Part shown: piece after piece, positions 41,061-48,359 of the stretch | How the letters are laid out: every line of letters starts with the position of its first letter | Numbering within the stretch: position 1 is the stretch's first letter | IMG/VR virus record: IMGVR_UViG_3300046171_000227 | Location: 1-64,000 of that record | Length of the DNA stretch: 64,000 bases | Reading direction: 5' to 3' (one strand) | Origin: a virus | The notes under the pieces: generated by a model | Database searches by the model: none | Told to the model about the DNA's origin: nothing | Seen by the model: the letters and a program-made list of their open reading frames with translations, nothing else | Translations under genes and position numbers: made by a program

Positions 41061-41905
41061 GGTTTAATAAATTCTGCATACTTCTCCTGATTATTCTGAA
41101 TATACTCTGGATAACTTTCATCAATTGGAACTGGATGATACGATATTCCTCTACCTAAAGGATCAGATTTATTAGTCACTCTTGAAGAAGATTCAATTTC
41201 TGTAAGTTGTTGACTATCAGCACCTGCAGTCATTTTTTGCCTGTACCTTTCAACCCCTCCAAAGTAACTCCAGTGCCACCCACCATCTAGAAGACGATGT
41301 GATTCCTCCCACATACTATCACGTAATTTGTCAACTGACAAATCTTTCATTTTACCCCAGGTACATACCCTAGATCCTCTCCAATCATTCTGGTAATGAG
41401 TATTAAGATCATAGTAAAATGCTCTCTGCATAGCAGCATATAAGTTATTAGGATCAAACCAATCAGTATTTTCAAGTATCAACGGATTAATTATTTCATC
41501 AGCATCACTAGTGATCACCATGTCATCATCTTCAACCCCAGACTTTTCCAATGAGAACGCAGTGTAATTTCTTGCGTACATATCTCTTTGGTATCTATTA
41601 GGAATATCGATATATCGCATACCGCAATTGGGATCAATATCTTTGTATGCAGTGTGATATTTTTGTTTTTCATAATATGCAGTGAAATCACTGGGAATAT
41701 CTTCCATTACATTATGAATAACCTTATCATTAAATTTAGAAAAACGATCTCTATTCTCCCAATAATAAAGTGGTTTACTATCACCCATGGTTGTATATGG
41801 TGATTCTGTGATTACAAAGTAATCAACAACATCATAAAGAATATTGAATCTAATTTCAAGAATTTCTAGTTCATTAAAGAATCTAAAGGAATCGAATATT
41901 TTCAT
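41051..41905 (-). CDS. Glycosyltransferase family 17-like
   Basis: A 284-residue protein with the GT17 start KIFDSFRFFNELEILEIRFN, VVDYFVITESPYTTMGDSKP and a DMVITSDADEIINPLIL segment with the DAD/E metal site. The family adds N-acetylglucosamine-type sugars. ATG at 41905 shares one base with the upstream stop (TGATG); the longer frame has four extra codons inside the upstream gene. Confidence 0.83.
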   Translation of the reverse strand: MKIFDSFRFFNELEILEIRFNILYDVVDYFVITESPYTTMGDSKPLYYWENRDRFSKFNDKVIHNVMEDIPSDFTAYYEKQKYHTAYKDIDPNCGMRYIDIPNRYQRDMYARNYTAFSLEKSGVEDDDMVITSDADEIINPLILENTDWFDPNNLYAAMQRAFYYDLNTHYQNDWRGSRVCTWGKMKDLSVDKLRDSMWEESHRLLDGGWHWSYFGGVERYRQKMTAGADSQQLTEIESSSRVTNKSDPLGRGISYHPVPIDESYPEYIQNNQEKYAEFIKPWN

Positions 41906-42897
41906 CAATTTTTCCAATAATCATAAATGTCTTTCGTCACTTCATAATCCATATCTTTAACTTTTCTATTAGGTTGCTTCATAGCCCAAACAAACATACT
42001 CTCAATCAATTCATTAAGGTTTGTATTATCCTCGAAGTTGAGAATAGTTTTTGCTTTAGTATGATCACAATAAGCATGTTTTACTTCATGACGTGGTTCA
42101 CCATGCTCAATGTTTACCTGATAACCATACTTTGCAGCAATAGTCTGAACTGAAATAGCAACTTCATTCAGTGAGAAATGTTTATCAGCACCAATATTAA
42201 ATGTCTCACCATCATGATCCGTTAAGAGTTTATCAAACGGTTCCATATAATATTTGATATCAGAGAATGCTCTTGTTTGTTCTCCATCACCGTAGACAAG
42301 AATAGGTTGTCCATTCAACGCCTTACGGATGAAGATACCAATCACATTACGATATCTGTCCCAGATATTCTGATAAACTCCGAGAACATTGTGAGGACGA
42401 ACAATATTGTATCGTAATCCGAATTGTTCATACGCTAATTTCAAATCACATTCTACTGCATATTTTGCAATACCATATGGATCAATAGGTTGTGGACGCT
42501 TATCTTCGGTAAATGGTGGAGTTTGATCTCCATAGACTGCCATACTAGAAGTGAAGATGACTTTCGTTTCATAAGTGATGCACTCGTTGATCAGATTAGC
42601 GGAAACGATAAGATTATTACGATAATTGTAATTACGAATAAAAGGAGAAAGTCCTTCAGCCGCATACGCCGCGAAATGAACGAGGACATCAGGTTGATGC
42701 TCTTTAAAAAGTTCAGCAACTTTTTTCCTCCTTTCTAGATTTAATTTCACAAACGTAAATTTCTCCCCTTTAGGTACAAAGGCTTTGTACCCTCCAGAGA
42801 GATCATCAATACCTACTACATCATGCCCTGCAGCAAGAAGATGTCGTGAATAATTTGAACCAAGCAAACCAGCACAACCCGTTACGAAGATTTTCAT
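41905..42897 (-). CDS. NAD-dependent epimerase (GalE-like)
   Basis: A 330-residue extended SDR: VTGCAGLLGSNYSRHLLAAG (GxxGxxG), VHFAAYAAEG, FTSSMAVYG and DPYGIAKYAVECDL (YxxxK), plus the late RPHNVLGVYQ and YGDGEQTRAFSDI motifs of UDP-sugar epimerases. Probably a 4-epimerase acting on a nucleotide sugar. ATGA overlap with the next gene. Confidence 0.88.
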   Translation of the reverse strand: MKIFVTGCAGLLGSNYSRHLLAAGHDVVGIDDLSGGYKAFVPKGEKFTFVKLNLERRKKVAELFKEHQPDVLVHFAAYAAEGLSPFIRNYNYRNNLIVSANLINECITYETKVIFTSSMAVYGDQTPPFTEDKRPQPIDPYGIAKYAVECDLKLAYEQFGLRYNIVRPHNVLGVYQNIWDRYRNVIGIFIRKALNGQPILVYGDGEQTRAFSDIKYYMEPFDKLLTDHDGETFNIGADKHFSLNEVAISVQTIAAKYGYQVNIEHGEPRHEVKHAYCDHTKAKTILNFEDNTNLNELIESMFVWAMKQPNRKVKDMDYEVTKDIYDYWKN

Positions 42898-43751
42898 TCG
42901 TATCCATACTCCTTTTTCATTTCGTCGAATATTTTTCTGATACCCACATCAATTGTGGTTTGAGGAATCCACCAGTCAAGGATGTAAGTATCTGGTGCGT
43001 TTCTCTTATCAAGTTGAACGCTATCTTTAGCAAGTCCAGACTTGATATTAATATCATGCCTCCCAATCAATCCAAAACATCCCTGGATGATATTAGCAAC
43101 CTCTCTAATAGTGTTAGAGCGGAATGAGGTGATGTGAAGAGGATCTTCAGGTTTGAAGTCAGTATAAGACTCCATGATAGTCTCCAATGCCTCACAGCAG
43201 TCTTCAGCATAGAGGAACTGACGCTCTTCTGTGCCATCTGTCAGCATCTCAAACTCCTTCTCTTCAAATCCTTTACGGATAAAGTCAGTGATGACATGTG
43301 CTTTGTCCATGTCTTTCTCAATGCCGTAGACATTCCAGAACTTGACAATCAGTCCTTTTAGAGTGCTGGTATAAAGTTCACCAACACGTTTCAGCACACC
43401 ATAGGGAGAGTAACTCATGTTACTCATCTGAGATGATGCAAAGACAAAACGCTTCTTATACTTGCCAAGCAAATCAAAAATGTTTGCCATCATACGAGTG
43501 TTGTTATTAACAAAGTCAAACGTATGTTGATACTTCTTCAGATATCTAGAACCACCTACATCAAAGGCAAGAACAAATACAAAGTCCGCATTCTTGATTG
43601 CACGATCGAGATTATGATTCGGAATCTGAGTCAAATCTTCACCATGATGTCGAGCGATGTCGAATGGCGTGACATCATGCCCCTTAGCAGAAAGGTGCTC
43701 AACGAGATAAGCACCAATCTGTCCACTTGAACCCAATACTGTAACTTTCAT
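42894..43751 (-). CDS. NAD-dependent epimerase/reductase
   Basis: A 285-residue SDR: VLGSSGQIGAYLVEHLSAKG, FASSQMSNMSYSPYGVLKRV (Ser and YxxxK, with Val between), and NVYGIEKDMDKAHV. The nearest known role is nucleotide-sugar epimerase or dehydratase; the exact product is not readable. Overlaps both neighbours by ATGA. Confidence 0.83.
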   Translation of the reverse strand: MKVTVLGSSGQIGAYLVEHLSAKGHDVTPFDIARHHGEDLTQIPNHNLDRAIKNADFVFVLAFDVGGSRYLKKYQHTFDFVNNNTRMMANIFDLLGKYKKRFVFASSQMSNMSYSPYGVLKRVGELYTSTLKGLIVKFWNVYGIEKDMDKAHVITDFIRKGFEEKEFEMLTDGTEERQFLYAEDCCEALETIMESYTDFKPEDPLHITSFRSNTIREVANIIQGCFGLIGRHDINIKSGLAKDSVQLDKRNAPDTYILDWWIPQTTIDVGIRKIFDEMKKEYGYE

Positions 43752-44797
43752 CGATTAGCAACCTGAATAGCAATCCAATTATATGTCTTTCTAATTCCTT
43801 CTTCAAGTGTCTGAGAATAATCCCAATCAAGTTTCTCACGAATGAGATCATTATTAGAATTACGTCCACGAACACCAAGAGGTGCGTCAAGTTTGTGACG
43901 CTTCTGAACAACCTTTCCAGAGACTCTAGCAGCAGTCTCTACAAGTTCATTGATGGTTACCATCTCTTCAGAACCAATATTGACAGGGCCAATAAAGTCA
44001 CTATCCATCAACCTTCTAGTTGCTTCAATGCATTCATCAATGAACAGGAAGGAACGAGTCTGTAAGCCATCTCCCCACACCTCGATGGATCCACCGAGCG
44101 GCGCGAGATCTGCGACTTTACGGCAGATTGCAGCTGGCGCTTTCTCTCTTCCACCCTCCCAGGTTCCTTCAGGCCCGAAGATATTATGATATCGAGCAAC
44201 CCGAACAGGGATATCGTGATTACGATGATAAGCAAAGTAAAGTCGTTCAGAAAATAGTTTTTCCCATCCGTATTCCGAGTCTGGATTGGCGGGGTATGCG
44301 GATTCTTCACGGCAATCTGGATTATCAGGATCAAGTTGATTATGCTCTGGATACATGCAGGCAGATCCAGAATAGAAAATCTTTGTCTTATTTACTTCTG
44401 TCCTTTCGTTAAGTTTACGTTGCTCTTCAAGGACATTCAGATTAATCGATACTGAATTATGCATGATGTCTGCGTCGTTCTCGCCAGTGAAAACGAAACC
44501 TGCACCACCCATATCGGCAGCAAACTGATAGATCTCATCAAAAGATTCAATCAGTCTTTCTGGAACATTTTTAAAAAAGTTTCCATTATATCCTTTAAAT
44601 TCAAGAACTCTTTTCACGAATGAAACATCCCTGAGATCACCAAGGATAAATTCGTTTGCTCTAGTAGAAGAGAACTCAGGATTCTTTAGATCTACTCCGC
44701 GAACCCAGTAACCTTCTTCGCGGAGTCTTTTAACCATATGACTTCCAATAAAGCCACCTGCACCAAGTACCAGTGCAGTCTTATTATATTCAGACAT
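43748..44797 (-). CDS. GDP-mannose 3,5-epimerase-like
   Basis: A 349-residue SDR closely following GDP-mannose 3,5-epimerase: VLGAGGFIGSHMVKRLREEG, YSGSACMYPEHNQ with a catalytic Cys, SEYGWEKLFSERLYFAYHR, GTWEGGREKAPAAICRK and GVRGRNSNNDLI. Product would be GDP-L-galactose or GDP-L-gulose, a fitting donor for GT11-type transferases downstream. A CTAAATA box lies 21 bp before the ATG, so it heads the glycan operon. Confidence 0.87.
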   Translation of the reverse strand: MSEYNKTALVLGAGGFIGSHMVKRLREEGYWVRGVDLKNPEFSSTRANEFILGDLRDVSFVKRVLEFKGYNGNFFKNVPERLIESFDEIYQFAADMGGAGFVFTGENDADIMHNSVSINLNVLEEQRKLNERTEVNKTKIFYSGSACMYPEHNQLDPDNPDCREESAYPANPDSEYGWEKLFSERLYFAYHRNHDIPVRVARYHNIFGPEGTWEGGREKAPAAICRKVADLAPLGGSIEVWGDGLQTRSFLFIDECIEATRRLMDSDFIGPVNIGSEEMVTINELVETAARVSGKVVQKRHKLDAPLGVRGRNSNNDLIREKLDWDYSQTLEEGIRKTYNWIAIQVANR

Positions 44798-44816
44798 GAT
44801 GAAGACTTATACGTGT

Positions 44817-45050
44817 CTATTTAGATACTGTATCTTTGATGTAACAGGGAACACCTTCAGGATCCAACCACTTTGTATACTCAAAGTCATCCATAGCAGT
44901 AATCAGTTGCATTTTGTTGTCAAGCAAATACATGTCACTGTATCGCTTAGTGTAATAATGTGCTTTTTGAATACGATAGTCAGGATGTCCGTTCTCTAGG
45001 ACGCCAGACTCAACGTAACGATAGGGGAAGCGTTCGAGAAGAACTTTCAT
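44817..45050 (-). CDS. Conserved cyanophage protein, 77 aa
   Basis: Starts MKVLLERFPYRYVESGVLEN; aromatic and basic, with KAHYYTKRYSDMYLLDNKMQ and a short KDTVSK end. ATGA overlap with the upstream gene. Function unknown. Confidence 0.65.
   Translation of the reverse strand: MKVLLERFPYRYVESGVLENGHPDYRIQKAHYYTKRYSDMYLLDNKMQLITAMDDFEYTKWLDPEGVPCYIKDTVSK
44818..44824 (-). promoter_or_regulatory. Late promoter box over a stop codon
   Basis: CTAAATA (minus) overlaps the TAG stop of the 77-aa ORF (AAA TAG) and is 21 bp before the first gene of the glycan operon. Confidence 0.55.
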
Positions 45051-45262
45051 TGGACTTCGATAGTTTCAAGATCATTATAGACATATTCCATCAGGATGTC
45101 ATAGTCATCCATGGGATCACCGGAAAAAACCACACCGCTGTTCTCATAATACTTGCGGACTTTCTTGAAAAGTTTTGGGTTCTTCACATCGAGAAAGAAT
45201 TCTCCATTTGCTGCACTTCGGAGAGTCTGTACGTCCTTCTTGAATTTTGTAGTCAGTGTCAT
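45047..45262 (-). CDS. Conserved cyanophage protein, 71 aa
   Basis: Starts MTLTTKFKKDVQTLRSAANG; VKNPKLFKKVRKYYENSGVV and an acidic DYDILMEYVYND end. ATG at 45262 is preferred because the promoter at 45285-45313 would otherwise lie inside the gene. Function unknown. Confidence 0.6.
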   Translation of the reverse strand: MTLTTKFKKDVQTLRSAANGEFFLDVKNPKLFKKVRKYYENSGVVFSGDPMDDYDILMEYVYNDLETIEVQ

Positions 45263-45284
45263 TTTGCTGGGTGTTGACGAGTCA

Positions 45285-45313
45285 AGTATAACTGACTTAT
45301 GTATCCTTGTCAA
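45285..45313 (-). promoter_or_regulatory. Sigma70-type promoter beside tRNA-Met
   Basis: TTGACA (45308-45313), 17 bp, TATACT (45285-45290). The -35 begins one base after the 3' end of tRNA-Met; the ATG of the 71-aa ORF is 23 bp past the -10. Confidence 0.75.
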
Positions 45314-45386
45314 TAGGGGTTGCGAGGATCGAACTCGCCTTAGGCAAATTATGAGTTTGCTGCATTCACCAGATTGCTAAACCCCT
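45314..45386 (-). tRNA. tRNA-Met (CAT)
   Basis: Full cloverleaf on the minus strand: acceptor AGGGGTT/AACCCCT, anticodon stem GCAAA/TTTGC with loop CTCATAA, T arm GGCGAGTTCGATCCTCG. CCA is not encoded. CAT could also be an Ile-CAT tRNA if lysidine-modified. Confidence 0.9.
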
Positions 45387-45389
45387 TGG

Positions 45390-45461
45390 TAGGACTGCTG
45401 AGAATTGAACTCAGTTCACACCGTTATAAGCAGTGGGCCTTAACCAATAGGCGACAGTCCC
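45390..45461 (-). tRNA. tRNA-Ile (TAT)
   Basis: Cloverleaf with acceptor GGGACTG/CAGTCCT, anticodon loop CTTATAA (TAT, reads AUA) and T arm ACTGAGTTCAATTCTCAG. AUA is rare in many cyanobacteria but common in AT-richer phage genes. Confidence 0.9.
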
Positions 45462-45466
45462 TCAAT

Positions 45467-45637
45467 TCAAGAACCTTCTTCGTGTTCTGTATACATTTTT
45501 AGGAGTTCATCATTCGCTGGTATAAAGACAGCTGCTGTACCGTCTTCTTTGACAACGCCAAGTCTCTCTCCATTCTCAACTCGTGCGAAGAGTTCGTCGA
45601 AATTTTCTTCCCATTCTTTTAAAGAAAAGATTTCCAT
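45467..45637 (-). CDS. Phd/YefM antitoxin-like small protein, 56 aa
   Basis: Starts MEIFSLKEWEENFDELFARV, then ENGERLGVVKEDGTAAVFIP, the fold and hydrophobic spacing of Phd/YefM antitoxin N-terminal domains. No toxin ORF lies next to it, so it may act as an orphan repressor or as an anti-toxin against a host system (inference). Located between tRNA genes. Confidence 0.6.
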   Translation of the reverse strand: MEIFSLKEWEENFDELFARVENGERLGVVKEDGTAAVFIPANDELLKMYTEHEEGS

Positions 45638-45813
45638 TTGTTAACTATAGTGAAAAGTCCATGAGAGTAGAATCCCAGGACTATCGATCCCAGAATCGCA
45701 CTTATAATTGTAGCAGTTTTATTGTGTTTGTCAATTGCCTTATCAATCATTTCTTGGCACTGTTTTTCCGTAACATAGTGCTCTGGTTTGATTTCATCCA
45801 TCCGATGACTCAT
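45619..45813 (-). CDS. Membrane protein, 64 aa
   Basis: Starts MSHRMDEIKPEHYVTEKQCQ, charged, then one transmembrane helix (TIISAILGSIVLGFYSHGLF) and a basic tail. Overlaps both neighbours by about 19 bp. Function unknown. Confidence 0.6.
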   Translation of the reverse strand: MSHRMDEIKPEHYVTEKQCQEMIDKAIDKHNKTATIISAILGSIVLGFYSHGLFTIVNKWKSFL

Positions 45814-46027
45814 CTTCTAGTCGCCCCAAAGTAACCATTCTCTCTTCCCATGTTACTCCACCTTCCATTCCAGTACAAGGATTTATGCAGGTTTCATCAC
45901 CGTGATTGTTACATACTAGTCCAGCAAGATCTAATTCGTTCCCTTTCTTGCCAGTATACCAGTAGTGTTGGCCACCTATCCAGGTTGCCTGACACTTTGG
46001 ACACTCTTTAGTATCAAGTGATGTCAT
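45794..46027 (-). CDS. Zinc-ribbon-like protein, 77 aa
   Basis: Starts MTSLDTKECPKCQATWIGGQ with a CPKC knuckle and further Cys (VCNNHGDETCINPC) that could complete a zinc site; acidic end. Possibly nucleic-acid or protein binding. Overlaps both neighbours. Confidence 0.6.
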   Translation of the reverse strand: MTSLDTKECPKCQATWIGGQHYWYTGKKGNELDLAGLVCNNHGDETCINPCTGMEGGVTWEERMVTLGRLEDESSDG

Positions 46028-46229
46028 TCTTTGTATGCTCCTTGAGTAATTGTTTTCTGTCTTTCACAAGTTGAGATCTAAGTTTCCTCATCAAGAAGTA
46101 TGATCTCAATTTAATAAAAGAATACCTGACATTAAGATCAATGTATGCTACAAGTCGCATGGTGGCATTATAACCACCTATTAAAATTAATGCAACAAAT
46201 ATCAGGACAAGAAGATAAAAGAGAACCAA
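46014..46229 (-). CDS. Small membrane protein, about 71 aa, start uncertain
   Basis: The frame has a strong hydrophobic segment (LVLFYLLVLIFVALILIGGY) and a basic helical tail LRSYFLMRKLRSQLVKDRKQ. A TTG at 46229 would include the membrane helix; the next in-frame ATG (46160) would start at MRLVAYIDLNV and lose it. The far-upstream ATG lies in the tRNA gene region. Confidence 0.45.
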   Translation of the reverse strand: MVLFYLLVLIFVALILIGGYNATMRLVAYIDLNVRYSFIKLRSYFLMRKLRSQLVKDRKQLLKEHTKNDIT

Positions 46230-46304
46230 TATTTTTATGCAGGTATAATTGTATATAGAAACAAAATATTTTCTAACAAGTGTAACATCTTGATACAAAC
46301 ACAA

Positions 46305-46378
46305 TCGGGATGATAGGATTTGAACCTACGGCCACTCGCTCCCAAAGCGAGTGCTCTACCAAACTGAGCTACATCCCG
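46305..46378 (-). tRNA. tRNA-Pro (TGG)
   Basis: Cloverleaf with acceptor CGGGATG/CATCCCG, anticodon stem CTCGC/GCGAG and loop TTTGGGA (TGG), T arm CGTAGGTTCAAATCCTA. CCA not encoded. Confidence 0.93.
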
Positions 46379-46380
46379 GA

Positions 46381-46464
46381 CGGAGAGAACAGGAATCGAA
46401 CCTGCGAAGGTGTTACCCTCAGCCGCTTTCAAGGCGGTGTCCTCGGCCAACCGGACTCTCTCCA
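46381..46464 (-). tRNA. tRNA-Ser (TGA)
   Basis: Class II tRNA with a long variable arm (GAGGGTAACACCTTC region); acceptor GGAGAGA/TCTCTCC, anticodon loop CTTGAAA (TGA). T arm GCAGGTTCGATTCCTG. Confidence 0.92.
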
Positions 46465-46480
46465 GGCACATAATAGTTAT

Positions 46481-46963
46481 CTATTCAAAAAAATCAATTG
46501 CTAAACTGTATCTTGGCATAGTTACATTTGGAGGAACAGTATGTTTTATTTTACAGGGCAACAACATCAAAGAGTTGGTTGGACATTCTGTCTTGTAAAT
46601 TTCATTTTCGATATTTAGCCATGATCCAATACCTTCAGGATTATCAATCATATAGACGCAAGTTACATTATAATAACCCGGATAATCATGATCATGCCAC
46701 ACTTCATATGCCAAATCTTTATCAGTATAATTTACCCAAGAGGTTTTAACTGTTCTCGGTATATTAGATTTTTCTGCTATTTTTTTAATTATGGGTGAAA
46801 TAACTTCACATTTCATATGCAAATTATTCAGTGTTTGCAATCCAGGACAACCTTGAACTTTTTCTAAAAAACGTTTTGAACGAATGAATAAATTTACTCT
46901 TTCTTCTTCCGTAAGAATATTATCAATAATTTTTATTGAGTCTAATATATTATCTTTCCTCAT
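46481..46963 (-). CDS. 2OG-Fe(II) oxygenase-like protein
   Basis: A 160-residue protein with a beta-helix iron site: YEVWHDHDYPGYYNVTCVYM (HxD), then MLLPCKIKHTVPPN (distal His) and MPRYSLAIDF (co-substrate Arg). Short but has the full core; substrate unknown. Lies among the tRNA genes, 17 bp from tRNA-Ser. Confidence 0.75.
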   Translation of the reverse strand: MRKDNILDSIKIIDNILTEEERVNLFIRSKRFLEKVQGCPGLQTLNNLHMKCEVISPIIKKIAEKSNIPRTVKTSWVNYTDKDLAYEVWHDHDYPGYYNVTCVYMIDNPEGIGSWLNIENEIYKTECPTNSLMLLPCKIKHTVPPNVTMPRYSLAIDFFE

Positions 46964-47195
46964 AATTTATTTTACGTACTTTACGTTTTTTTCTTGCCTC
47001 TTGAAAAGCAAGATCCTGAGCAGAAAGTTTATTTGAAATTTTACTTTCTGATGATTTTATCATGACAATTTGACTTAAATCAACTGCTGATACTTTATCA
47101 TTAGTGACTATCATCATGTTAGGACAACCACAGACTTGAGTCTTAGTATTACTACAAATTTCTGTGTTGCATTCTTTGCAACGTACAATAATCAT
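46950..47195 (-). CDS. Zinc-ribbon protein, 81 aa
   Basis: Starts MIIVRCKECNTEICSNTKTQ with paired CxxC-type motifs (CKEC, VCGCPN) and a basic helical end RKKRKVRKINYEER. Likely zinc and nucleic-acid binding. Conserved in cyanophages; role unknown. Confidence 0.65.
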   Translation of the reverse strand: MIIVRCKECNTEICSNTKTQVCGCPNMMIVTNDKVSAVDLSQIVMIKSSESKISNKLSAQDLAFQEARKKRKVRKINYEER

Positions 47196-47219
47196 TTTTC
47201 ATAACCCTCCTAATGGGAA

Positions 47220-47291
47220 TGCTTGATGACGGGATCGAACCGCCGACACCCAGAATGTAACTCTGGTGTTCTACCTCTGAACTAATCAAGC
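47220..47291 (-). tRNA. tRNA-Val (TAC)
   Basis: Cloverleaf with acceptor GCTTGAT/ATCAAGC, anticodon stem CCAGA/TCTGG and loop GTTACAT (TAC), T arm GGCGGTTCGATCCCGTC. Confidence 0.92.
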
Positions 47292-47295
47292 AAAG

Positions 47296-47367
47296 CTCCC
47301 CCACTTGGACTCGAACCAAGAACCGCTCGATTAACAGTCGAGAGCTCTACCATTGAGCTATAGAGGA
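47296..47367 (-). tRNA. tRNA-Asn (GTT)
   Basis: Cloverleaf with a G-T-rich acceptor TCCTCTA/TGGGGGA, anticodon stem CTCGA/TCGAG and loop CTGTTAA (GTT), T arm TCTTGGTTCGAGTCCAAG. The wobble-rich acceptor is unusual. Confidence 0.9.
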
Positions 47368-47525
47368 TTGTTTTTTTGTTCCTTCTTTAGTTTGAAATAC
47401 AGTTTATGATAATTATCACACATTTTTCTGAGAACATCTCTGTCTTCGTCAAAACCAAGTTTCTTAGTGTGTTGATAAGAACCTTCTAACTCGGATATAA
47501 GTAGAAGAATTTCAACTGGTTTCAT
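47358..47525 (-). CDS. Small helical protein, 55 aa, ending inside tRNA-Asn
   Basis: Starts MKPVEILLLISELEGSYQHT; KKLGFDEDRDVLRKMCDNYH and a basic KLKKEQKNNPL end. Its stop codon TAG lies within the first ten bases of tRNA-Asn, so processing of the tRNA would cut the mRNA just at the gene end. Confidence 0.55.
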   Translation of the reverse strand: MKPVEILLLISELEGSYQHTKKLGFDEDRDVLRKMCDNYHKLYFKLKKEQKNNPL

Positions 47526-47541
47526 GTTCCTAAAAAAGGAA

Positions 47542-47613
47542 AGCGGAGTATCGGAATCGAACCGACGACATCTAACTTGGAAGGATAGCGTTCTACCGCT
47601 GAACTAACTCCGC
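47542..47613 (-). tRNA. tRNA-Gly (TCC)
   Basis: Cloverleaf with acceptor GCGGAGT/ACTCCGC, anticodon loop CTTCCAA (TCC) and T arm GTCGGTTCGATTCCGAT. One mismatch in the anticodon stem. Confidence 0.9.
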
Positions 47614-47617
47614 GAGG

Positions 47618-47691
47618 CGTCTCAGGTAGGACTCGAACCTACGGCCGACTGCTTAGAAGGCAGTTGCTCTAATCCACTGAGCTACTGAGAC
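47618..47691 (-). tRNA. tRNA-Arg (TCT)
   Basis: Cloverleaf with acceptor GTCTCAG/CTGAGAC, anticodon stem CTGC/GCAG and loop CTTCTAA (TCT, reads AGA), T arm CGTAGGTTCGAGTCCTA. AGA is favoured in AT-richer phage genes. Confidence 0.93.
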
Positions 47692-47703
47692 AAAAGAGAA
47701 GAC

Positions 47704-47889
47704 TCAAATCTCTGATTCAGAACCCCGAGTTGTGTCTTCAAGTACAATGTAGTCCATTCCATCCATTTTGTCAAGATCGAACCACTCGTACCATTCATCC
47801 ATCATTGCAAGTCTATCATAAATTTGATCAACAGATTCATTTTGTGCCATTTCTTCAATATGAGTAATAGCCCAGTTACGAGCCTGCAT
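47704..47889 (-). CDS. Conserved acidic protein, 61 aa
   Basis: Starts MQARNWAITHIEEMAQNESV, then YDRLAMMDEWYEWFDLDKMD and an acidic tail. An in-frame ATG 7 codons earlier (47910) is possible. The frame remains open much further upstream, but that part is antisense-like within the endonuclease gene. Function unknown. Confidence 0.55.
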   Translation of the reverse strand: MQARNWAITHIEEMAQNESVDQIYDRLAMMDEWYEWFDLDKMDGMDYIVLEDTTRGSESEI

Positions 47890-48328
47890 TACTACGTCCG
47901 TCGTTTCCATAGTAGTCTTTTCGGAAGTATCGGCTGAGGATGTTACTATTGTAGAACTTTGGAACTCCGTTGTCAAGGGATTCTGTAAGGACTCCGTTGA
48001 CGAAGAGTTGTCTGGTTTCTTCAAAATTAGTTTTGCCCTTCGTGTTATGAACGCTGATAATAGTTCTGCTAAAATTTTGCTTACCGAATTTGTCAATGTC
48101 TTCTTTAAGTTCCGGACAAGAACCATAATATTTTTTCCAGTCAGATTCAGATTTTACTTTTCGTTTTTTACCTCTTGGAGTTCTAAACTGCCAGAAGTAT
48201 TTTCTACCGATGTACTGTCGATTATTTTGTAAATTTGTAATGAGGTAGACAAAACCGAACTTATCGCCAATATTTTCAGATAAAAAAGGTTGTCCTTCAA
48301 AAATCCAGGGATTTTCATAATCAACCAT
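47876..48328 (-). CDS. GIY-YIG-type endonuclease-like protein
   Basis: A 150-residue protein with FGFVYLITNLQNNRQYIGRKY, fitting the GIY-YIG nuclease start (VYLI...YIGRK), followed by a basic KKRKVKSESDWKKYYGSC region and a Glu in FEETRQLF. Resembles Seg/Mob-like homing endonucleases without a clear DNA-binding tail. Driven by a TATAAATA box that overlaps the end of glgP. Confidence 0.7.
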   Translation of the reverse strand: MVDYENPWIFEGQPFLSENIGDKFGFVYLITNLQNNRQYIGRKYFWQFRTPRGKKRKVKSESDWKKYYGSCPELKEDIDKFGKQNFSRTIISVHNTKGKTNFEETRQLFVNGVLTESLDNGVPKFYNSNILSRYFRKDYYGNDGRSNAGS

Positions 48329-48351
48329 TACAAATTTATTTCAATTTCGAT

Positions 48352-48359
48352 TATTTATA
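48352..48359 (-). promoter_or_regulatory. Late promoter TATAAATA over the glgP stop
   Basis: A perfect TATAAATA on the minus strand; its TAA is the glgP stop codon. The endonuclease ATG is 24 bp downstream, the normal late-leader distance. Confidence 0.7.
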
